A stretch of 34,967 bases of DNA, taken from a virus. Position 1 is the stretch's first letter, and each line of letters starts with the position of its first letter. This document shows, in pieces, positions 30,723-34,967 of the stretch. The notes under the pieces were generated by a model. It did no database searches, had not been told where the DNA came from, and saw only the letters and a list, made by a program, of their open reading frames with translations. The position numbers were made by a program, and so were the translations under genes. The stretch covers positions 1 to 34,967 of IMG/VR virus record IMGVR_UViG_3300034110_000253. One strand, 5' to 3'.

Positions 30723-31094
30723 TCAGCGGCCTTGCACCTTGGCGTTTTCCCATGCCTTCACGGCGGCGGGTTCAACGCTGAAAATCGCGGTAACGCCTTC
30801 AAGTGATACGGCGGGCAGGGTTGCGCTAATTTTGCAATCCTTGGTCGGCCCCTTCTCGCCAAGGCCAAAAACGCCGCCGACATCGGCAGACCAGTAAAGG
30901 CACATGCGCGCGTTATCCAACCTGATCGGGCGGGCGCTAGTGTCAGCGCAATAGCCAAACACCACGCCGCGCTTGTCGGTGCAGACCACCACCGGGATAG
31001 GCGCATGGTCGGTAACAGGGGGCAAAGGTTGCGCGCCAGAAAACATGGCTGCAATCGCTTTCAACTCGCCGTAGGTCATTTCGTCAATGTTCAT
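30723..31094 (-). CDS. DUF6948-type phage protein, first gene of minus block C
   Basis: 123 residues. The pattern MTYGELKAIAAMFSG, VVVCTDKRGVVFGYCADT, ARMCLYWSADVGGVFGLGE then KGPTKDCKISA and VTAIFSVEPAAVKAWE is a conserved phage family annotated as DUF6948. Function unknown; it is generally found near the start of early operons. Here it is the first gene left of the divergent promoter pair, so it should be produced early and in quantity. Confidence 0.82.
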   Translation of the reverse strand: MNIDEMTYGELKAIAAMFSGAQPLPPVTDHAPIPVVVCTDKRGVVFGYCADTSARPIRLDNARMCLYWSADVGGVFGLGEKGPTKDCKISATLPAVSLEGVTAIFSVEPAAVKAWENAKVQGR

Positions 31095-31116
31095 TTGCTT
31101 TCTCCGTTGCCTGCCC

Positions 31117-31147
31117 TTGACGTAAAGCCGCCTTAAATGTATGTCAA
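31117..31147. promoter_or_regulatory. Overlapping divergent promoters on one dyad
   Basis: On the + strand TTGACG (31117-31122), 17 bases, then TATGTC (31140-31145). On the minus strand TTGACA (31147-31142), 17 bases, then TACGTC (31124-31119). Each -10 box lies on the other's -35, and the two ends form an inverted repeat (TTGACnTA ... TAnGTCAA). The two would fire away from each other, towards 31175 and 31094, and exclude each other. The -10 boxes are weak, so activation or repression by the Cro-like product is plausible. Confidence 0.6.
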
Positions 31148-31174
31148 GCGGACTTTAACGGAAAGCGGCGACAT

Positions 31175-31333
31175 ATGTTGACAAAAAAGGAAGCCATCGA
31201 CGCCTTCGGGAGCGCAACGGCGCTTGCCAAGGCGCTGGGGATAACCGTCCAGGCAATAGGCCAGTGGGGCGAATTTGTGCCCACGCTGCGGGCCTATCAG
31301 GTTCGCGCGGTAATGGACGAGCACAAGCGGTGA
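31175..31333 (+). CDS. cro: Cro-type regulator of the C/D switch (52 aa)
   Basis: The start MLTKKEAIDAFGSATAL then AKALGITVQAIGQWGE and VPTLRAYQVRAV is a close match to the P22 Cro family ('MLTKKdAI..FGs...LA.aLGi....V..WGe..P.lRaYQ'). It should bind an operator in the 80-base gap before it. The RBS is weak (GGCGACAT). It overlaps the rusA start by GTGA, and its own promoter overlaps the leftward one. It is distinct from the regulator at 26991. Confidence 0.87.
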   Translation: MLTKKEAIDAFGSATALAKALGITVQAIGQWGEFVPTLRAYQVRAVMDEHKR

Positions 31334-31683
31334 TCGTCACTTTGCCCTATCCGGACAAGGTGCTTTCCCCGAACGCGAGGGCGCATTGGGCGACGATTGC
31401 GCGGGCAAAGAAGAAAGCGCGCGAGGCGGCAAGCTGGGCGATTATATCAGCGGCAGGATCGAAAGCGAACCTTGCGCTTTATGCGGAGCAAGACCGTATC
31501 CCGATGGTGCTGGCGTTTTACCCGGTGGACAACCGCCGCCGTGATATAGACAACGCGCTGGCGTCGGCAAAGGCTGCGCTTGACGGCATAGCGGACGCGC
31601 TAGGGGCCGACGATAGCCGGTTCGTGCTTACGATGATGATCCACAAGGCCGATGGCCGCGCACGATTGGAGGTTGCCTTATGA
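31330..31683 (+). CDS. rusA: RusA-family Holliday junction resolvase
   Basis: 117 residues from a GTG that overlaps the cro stop; the longer upstream frame passes through cro. Start MIVTLPYPDKVLSPNARAHW, then the conserved acidic core RRRDIDNALASAKAALDGIAD with D72, D74 and D85 and a further pair at D94/D95, matching the RusA active-site pattern (E. coli D70, D72, D91). RusA dimers cut four-way junctions formed in recombination. The family partner proteins (erf, ninB) are encoded on the other strand nearby. Confidence 0.88.
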   Translation: MIVTLPYPDKVLSPNARAHWATIARAKKKAREAASWAIISAAGSKANLALYAEQDRIPMVLAFYPVDNRRRDIDNALASAKAALDGIADALGADDSRFVLTMMIHKADGRARLEVAL

Positions 31684-31856
31684 CGTTTTCCTATCGACAT
31701 CGGACGGTGGCAGAGATGGATATTGACAGGTGGGCGCGCAGGCCCCGCACGGACAAGCGGGTAAGGCTGGCTGATATGCCGGTCGAGAGCGCGCCGCAGA
31801 CGGTTCTCAAGGGCTGGTGGCCCAAGCCTTGCAAGGCAGGCAAAGTTAAGGCATAA
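31680..31856 (+). CDS. Small basic protein after rusA (58 aa)
   Basis: ATGA overlap with rusA. The peptide starts MTFSYRHRTVAEMDIDRWA and ends KPCKAGKVKA, with many Arg and Lys and two Trp in 'KGWWPK'. No family recognised; could be a short nucleic-acid-binding or regulatory protein. Confidence 0.5.
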   Translation: MTFSYRHRTVAEMDIDRWARRPRTDKRVRLADMPVESAPQTVLKGWWPKPCKAGKVKA

Positions 31857-31857
31857 A

Positions 31858-31894
31858 GGCGGGCGAGCCGATGTTGCGACACATCAGGCCCGCC
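31858..31894 (+). other. Hairpin between the rusA operon and the rep gene
   Basis: GGCGGGC (31858-31864) pairs with GCCCGCC (31888-31894), and inside it GATGT pairs with ACATC around a 6-base loop. It is not followed by a T-run, so it is more likely an mRNA structure or partial terminator than a strong stop. Confidence 0.4.
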
Positions 31895-31920
31895 CTGTTG
31901 CAATCGCTGGAGTAGAGCGA

Positions 31921-31968
31921 ATGAACATTACCCATTTAACGCCATTGCGTCCGGCTTGCAAGCCATGA
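31921..31968 (+). CDS. Leader ORF coupled to the rep gene (15 aa)
   Basis: GGAG eight bases before this ATG and a TGA overlapping the rep ATG (31965) make a tiny coupled ORF, MNITHLTPLRPACKP. The rep start itself has no SD, so this short frame may exist to feed ribosomes into it. It might equally be a real peptide. Confidence 0.35.
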   Translation: MNITHLTPLRPACKP

Positions 31969-32891
31969 CCGCTTTACCGTGGTTCAGGCTGTATCATCGT
32001 ATTGTTGATGATCCCAAACTCAAACTGCTTGCGTTTGAGGATCGCTGGCATTTTGTCTCGCTTTGCTGCCTGACGGCGAGCGGGACGCTAGACGAGCCTG
32101 ATCCGGATTTGCGGATACGCATGGTCGCGGTAACCATGGGCATACAACTGACAGAATTAGATGAGGTGAGACGGAGACTTGTCGCCGTTGGTTTGATTGG
32201 GCCGGACATGAAGCCGCACGCTTGGGATAAATTACAGTTCAAAGGGGATTCATCAAACGAGCGCGTCAAACGGTATCGGCAAACGCGAAAAGAGAGGGGC
32301 CTAATAGCGCAATGGCAACCCACCAAGGGGCTGCGCCAGATGATCTATGAGCGGGATGGAAATGCATGTGTCTATTGTGGATCAAGCGATGATTTGACCT
32401 TAGACCACAAGGTTCCGGAGATGCATGGTGGGGATCATTCTGAGTCCAATTTGCAAACCGCATGTCGCATATGCAACGCAAAAAAGCGGGACTTAACACA
32501 CGAGGAATACACGAAAAGAAACACAAGTAACGGGCATGTAGCGTTACAGTCACGCCATAAGACTACAGAGACAGAAGAAGAAACAGAGAATAAGGGCTTA
32601 CGCCCTTGTGCATCTGACGATGCACGCGAACTTGTCGATGATTGGAATAGCTTGGCGGGTGATCTAGGTTTGCCCAAGGTTGCCAAGTTGACCGACCAGC
32701 GGCGCAGGCATATCAAGACGGGACTGAGGACCAACACGCTGGAGGAATGGCAATCAGCTTTCCGCGCCGTCCGGCGTTCCCGTTTCCTCCAGGGTGAAAA
32801 CAAGACCGGCTGGAAAGCCAATTTTGACTTTCTGTTGCAGCCGTCCAGCTTCGCAAAACTGATAGAGGGATATTACGATGGCAAAGTTTGA
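31965..32891 (+). CDS. Phage replication protein with an inserted HNH domain
   Basis: 308 residues from the ATG at 31965 (a TTG at 31956 adds three). The N-terminus, TALPWFRLYHRIVDDPKLK then LLAFEDRWHFVSLCCL, is the winged-helix start of a phage replication-initiation family, and the C-terminal end, LTDQRRRHIKTGLRTNT then FLQGENKTGWKANFDFLL and SSFAKLIEGYY, is its usual C-terminal part. Between them, residues about 121-182 are an HNH domain: C135-x2-C138, D147-H148, and C167-x2-C170 (NACVYCGSSDDLTLDHK, then HGGDHSESNLQTACRICN). In relatives this middle stretch is a plain linker, which here still survives as KTTETEEETEN. So the protein is a fusion or an in-frame invasion; the HNH may be a nicking activity or a relic. 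Confidence 0.8.
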   Translation: MTALPWFRLYHRIVDDPKLKLLAFEDRWHFVSLCCLTASGTLDEPDPDLRIRMVAVTMGIQLTELDEVRRRLVAVGLIGPDMKPHAWDKLQFKGDSSNERVKRYRQTRKERGLIAQWQPTKGLRQMIYERDGNACVYCGSSDDLTLDHKVPEMHGGDHSESNLQTACRICNAKKRDLTHEEYTKRNTSNGHVALQSRHKTTETEEETENKGLRPCASDDARELVDDWNSLAGDLGLPKVAKLTDQRRRHIKTGLRTNTLEEWQSAFRAVRRSRFLQGENKTGWKANFDFLLQPSSFAKLIEGYYDGKV

Positions 32892-33156
32892 CGAAGGCGG
32901 ATCGGCTGGATCATACTATCCACCGTTTGAACGCACCGGCAGGCCATATGTCTTTGACCTATGCGACCATTACAACCGGACGATGCACCCCACAGCAAGG
33001 GAACGCGGCGGCGAGTGGTTTGTTGACAGCCAAAACCAAGTTAGGCTTGGGCAGAACGCGGAATGGTCGGCGGCTAATTCCTTGCGGATGGCGCAGAAAC
33101 AGGAATACGAGCGCGAGCAATGGGTTCGGCACAACTGGAGACAGGATGATGACTGA
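32878..33156 (+). CDS. Small protein of unknown function (92 aa)
   Basis: Overlaps the rep stop by 14 bases. Polar and Gly/Tyr-rich (MAKFDEGGSAGSYYPPFER), with a central RGGEWFVDSQNQV and a charged helical end (EYEREQWVRHNWRQDDD). No family recognised. Position after the replication protein may imply an accessory role. Confidence 0.5.
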   Translation: MAKFDEGGSAGSYYPPFERTGRPYVFDLCDHYNRTMHPTARERGGEWFVDSQNQVRLGQNAEWSAANSLRMAQKQEYEREQWVRHNWRQDDD

Positions 33157-33197
33157 CACACGGAACCAAACCACTTAAACATCGCGGGGGAATGATA

Positions 33198-33734
33198 ATG
33201 GCTAAAGCAGGCAGACGCAGGAAACCCGGCCCACGCACCGCCACAGGTGCCCGCCCAAGCCGCGCTGGGCACGTTCCCGCCTTCGACAGGGGGTCAGACC
33301 GCACCCAGGCGATGCAGGCGCTCTACGGGCCTGACGGCAGCGATGCACTGGGCCGGGCATATCGCGCCGGGTTGCTAGGCGAGGGATCGGACGCAAAGGC
33401 GCTGCTAGACACCGGCAGGCGGATCGCTAACGCCTACTGGCAAGCCTACGCCACCGGCAGCTACAAGTGCCCCCTGGGCGACCGAACGCACGGCAACATT
33501 GCCGACATGGACCATGAAAAGATCAAGCGCCGCGAGGAATGGCTGCGCGATAGCCTGGCCAAGATCAAACACCGCACGCAGTTTGACGCGCTGGTGATCG
33601 ACGTTCATCCCGATAGCGGTCCCGAATACCTGGACCGGATCATTTACGCCAAGCGGACAAGCACAATTCCGGACGAACTGGACGCACAACGCCTGCGGTT
33701 TGCAATCAAGGCGCTTGCGCAGTTGGTGACATGA
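33198..33734 (+). CDS. Phage protein with basic N-terminus, unknown function (178 aa)
   Basis: 178 residues; GGGGGA precedes the ATG at 33198 by seven bases (an ATG two codons upstream is possible). The start MAKAGRRRKPGPRTATGARP then SRAG is a pattern seen in several alphaproteobacterial phage proteins. The rest is helical (GRAYRAGLLGEGSDAKALL, RIANAYWQAYATGSYKCPLG) and ends with a small helical bundle. May bind DNA through the N-terminus; no assigned function. Confidence 0.55.
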   Translation: MAKAGRRRKPGPRTATGARPSRAGHVPAFDRGSDRTQAMQALYGPDGSDALGRAYRAGLLGEGSDAKALLDTGRRIANAYWQAYATGSYKCPLGDRTHGNIADMDHEKIKRREEWLRDSLAKIKHRTQFDALVIDVHPDSGPEYLDRIIYAKRTSTIPDELDAQRLRFAIKALAQLVT

Positions 33735-34006
33735 CTGATATTCCTCTCGCTGCGAAACATGCGCTTTGCAAGGCTTACAAAGCAAGGTCAAAGTGGGCGC
33801 ATCGCGGGCTTTATCTAATGGATAGAAGGCTAAGCTATAAGACATGGGCAACGCGCGGTGAAATTGGAAAACATGACATTGCCCCGCTTTACAAGGAGGG
33901 CTTGATAGCCAAGTGGTTTAGCCCGTGGTCCCCGCCGTTATATTTGACCAATGCGGGCGTTAAGCGCCGGGCGGAGTTTCGCAAGGAGTTGGGATATGAC
34001 GATTGA
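33731..34006 (+). CDS. Winged-helix-like small protein (91 aa)
   Basis: ATGA-coupled to the previous gene. MTDIPLAAKHALCKAYKAR and RGEIGKHDIAPLYKEGLI then KWFSPWSPPLYLTNAGVKRR look like helices followed by a beta-turn with 'LT.AG...R', a common end of winged-helix regulators. This is a weak structural guess. It overlaps the next gene. Confidence 0.5.
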   Translation: MTDIPLAAKHALCKAYKARSKWAHRGLYLMDRRLSYKTWATRGEIGKHDIAPLYKEGLIAKWFSPWSPPLYLTNAGVKRRAEFRKELGYDD

Positions 34007-34208
34007 AGATATTCAAGATATGACCGACGAAGAATGGTTCGGCATGTCAATACAGCAGCAATACGAAGCATCGCAAATTATCATGGATTCGTTTGTCACT
34101 GACGGCATTGCTTACAAAGGCGAGGATGGCAGATACCGGATGCGCGAAGGCGTTGAATGTTCGTTTGATGGTGACGATGTGACTGTGTTTGTCCCCAAGC
34201 CGAACTAG
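33996..34208 (+). CDS. Small acidic protein, last gene of block D (70 aa)
   Basis: 70 residues from the ATG at 33996, with AAGGAG at 33983-33988. Begins MTIEDIQDMTDEEWFG then MSIQQQYEASQIIMDSF and finishes GVECSFDGDDVTVFVPKPN. Acidic alpha/beta; no family recognised. It ends the rightward early block ahead of the control region at 34209-34427. Confidence 0.55.
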   Translation: MTIEDIQDMTDEEWFGMSIQQQYEASQIIMDSFVTDGIAYKGEDGRYRMREGVECSFDGDDVTVFVPKPN

Positions 34209-34214
34209 CCCCAC

Positions 34215-34220
34215 TTGACA
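34215..34220 (+). promoter_or_regulatory. Possible -35 box (TTGACA) upstream of packaging genes
   Basis: A perfect TTGACA in the gap after block D. The expected -10 position 17 bases on is TAGGGG, a poor match, so a promoter is only possible, perhaps one needing an activator. The terminator at 34275 lies downstream of it, so any transcript would be short unless antiterminated. Confidence 0.3.
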
Positions 34221-34274
34221 ATTGGACGAAAAGCCTTTAGGGGCGGAAATGCATAGTTGCTTATTGCGACTGAG

Positions 34275-34303
34275 GCCCGCGCCGGAAACGGTTGCGGGCT
34301 TTT
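34275..34303 (+). terminator. Intrinsic terminator ending the rightward early block
   Basis: GCCCGC (34275-34280) pairs with GCGGGC (34294-34299), with a CCG/CGG inner pair set around GAAA, followed directly by TTTT. This is a good Rho-independent terminator between early block D and the packaging/structural genes, and would separate early from late transcription. Confidence 0.75.
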
Positions 34304-34353
34304 CTACGAGATAGGCTCCGGCCTGCCCGGCCACTTCTTCACACAAGCACCCT

Positions 34354-34431
34354 ATGGCCGCAGAGCCTTTAACCACTGTGTGCAAAGTTGGCGGACCGGG
34401 CGAATATCACCATGAGAGGCTAACCCCATGA
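34354..34431 (+). CDS. Possible small ORF (25 aa) before the structural gene
   Basis: A short frame from an ATG without a clear RBS, ending in a TGA that overlaps the next ATG (34428). It encodes MAAEPLTTVCKVGGPGEYHH and five more residues. Support is only the overlap; the rest of 34209-34427 holds the terminator and no other gene that I can see. Confidence 0.3.
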   Translation: MAAEPLTTVCKVGGPGEYHHERLTP

Positions 34432-34736
34432 TTCAGGCTTTCAGGCCCACCCCTGCCGCGACCGTCAACATTGACGTAAGCAGCTCAAGCCAGCGCGTGC
34501 TAATCACCGCTGATAGCTGCAACGCAATTCGGGTAATGAACAACGGCACCGCAACCGTATGGATCGGCTTCGGCACAGTCGCCGTCACCAGCGCCGTTGC
34601 AACCGCAATGCCTGTAGGCCCCGGCGTCACCGAGATCCTGCGCTTTGCCAACAAGGACGGCAGCGCGCTTTACGCCACCGCCATCGCCGCCGCATCAACC
34701 GGCAAGATCTATTTCACACCGGGGACGGGTAACTAA
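34428..34736 (+). CDS. Small virion protein upstream of the terminase genes (102 aa)
   Basis: 102 residues. Begins MIQAFRPTPAATVNIDVSSS and continues with QRVLITADSCNAIRVMNNG, then WIGFGTVAV and ends STGKIYFTPGTGN. A beta-sandwich-like pattern with 'IRV.N.GT..V.I.FGT' and a 'TG..YFTPG' end is common in small phage structural (capsid-associated) proteins. Position just ahead of the terminase genes is usual for such proteins. Likely a minor or decorative head protein. Confidence 0.6.
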   Translation: MIQAFRPTPAATVNIDVSSSSQRVLITADSCNAIRVMNNGTATVWIGFGTVAVTSAVATAMPVGPGVTEILRFANKDGSALYATAIAAASTGKIYFTPGTGN

Positions 34737-34767
34737 CCCCATCGACCAACCGTAAGGAGTCGAGACA

Positions 34768-34967
34768 ATGGCTGATGATACAGCCGCACAACAGCCCGGA
34801 CTTCCGGCGCATCTGCGTGATGATTTGAAGTGGAAGCCGGGGCAATCAGGCAACCCCGCTGGCAGGCCCAAAAGTTCAAGGTCGATCCTGCAAGAGGACT
34901 TCTTCAAGGCGCTGGCAAAGCACTTTGCCGAGAACGGCATGGCAGCAATCGAGGCAATGCACGCTGA
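34768..34967 (+). CDS. DUF5681-type, small terminase-like protein (5' part)
   Basis: The ATG follows AAGGAG (34754-34759). The 66 visible residues contain LKWKPGQSGNPAGRPKSSRS, the hallmark of DUF5681, a domain found at the N-terminus of phage small-terminase-like DNA-binding proteins. The rest of the gene is outside the window. Because the other window end lies inside the large terminase, this is probably the small subunit that recognises the phage DNA for packaging, but the C-terminal oligomerisation part cannot be seen. Confidence 0.7.
   Translation, partial: MADDTAAQQPGLPAHLRDDLKWKPGQSGNPAGRPKSSRSILQEDFFKALAKHFAENGMAAIEAMHA

Noticed and set aside
30293-30781. Long plus-strand ORF of repeated Ala-Ile/Ala-Arg over the Gly-rich tract
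   Set aside because: It only exists because the repeat has no stop codon in any frame; it has no RBS and lies antisense to the coupled minus operon.
33146-33178. 10-codon ORF between 32878 and 33198 genes
   Set aside because: Only ten codons, no conservation that can be judged; could only serve translational coupling.
24364-34208. Temperate phage with lysogeny module
   Set aside because: Two Cro-like genes are present, but no integrase, excisionase, CI or att-like site is visible; the missing part of the genome is too short to be sure either way.

Overview
The window is almost all of one tailed-phage genome, opened inside its terminase genes. It begins in the C-terminal nuclease half of the large terminase and ends about 200 bases into a small-terminase-like gene, so the two ends probably face each other across a short missing piece. 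The base composition is GC-rich, nearly every gene start overlaps the preceding stop (ATGA or TAATG), and the protein families are those of alphaproteobacterial phages (perhaps a sphingomonad host; this is inference). The order portal, scaffold, coat, adaptor, gp10-like hub, ejection proteins is that of P22-like podoviruses. No integrase, excisionase or CI-type repressor is visible.

Layout. 1-17244: packaging, head, short-tail and ejection module on the + strand (TerL end, small ORFs, P22-type portal, scaffold, P22-type coat, small head-fibre-like protein, a methyltransferase and a glycosyltransferase-like gene, adaptor, three fibre/appendage proteins, gp10-like hub, low-complexity and ejection proteins, a transglycosylase). 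17336-20049: a modular receptor-binding fibre with carbohydrate-binding-like and LamG-like parts, and a small partner. 20036-24381: lysis region (membrane proteins, a truncated endolysin-like start, a minus-strand HNH homing endonuclease, a GH108 endolysin, a holin-like protein, a HTH-metallophosphoesterase, and nested Rz/Rz1 spanins).

24364-34208 is the early half, built from four alternating blocks. Minus block A (26870 to 24364) is a chain of tiny coupled genes that ends in a TGT/DpdA-like gene, which carries an apparent +1 frameshift, followed by a QueD-like gene. This suggests 7-deazaguanine DNA modification or a related nucleobase exchange. Plus block B (26991 to 28012) has a Cro-like regulator, two small genes and a DnaA domain IV-like protein. 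Minus block C (31094 to 28009) holds a DUF6948 protein, an extraordinary Gly-Tyr/Asp/Ser repeat protein, an HNH endonuclease, an ERF annealing protein, a HTH protein, a DUF968-like nuclease and NinB. Plus block D (31175 to 34208) holds a second Cro-like regulator, RusA and a replication protein with an HNH domain inserted in its linker, then small unknown genes. Each pair of divergent blocks (A/B and C/D) is separated by a compact operator/promoter region next to its own Cro-like gene. 34209-34427 holds a terminator and leads back into the packaging genes.

Most likely additions beyond routine phage annotation: the DpdA-like/QueD pair with its possible +1 recoding site, an endolysin apparently replaced next to a homing endonuclease, the HNH domain inside the replication protein, and the double Cro-type switch.
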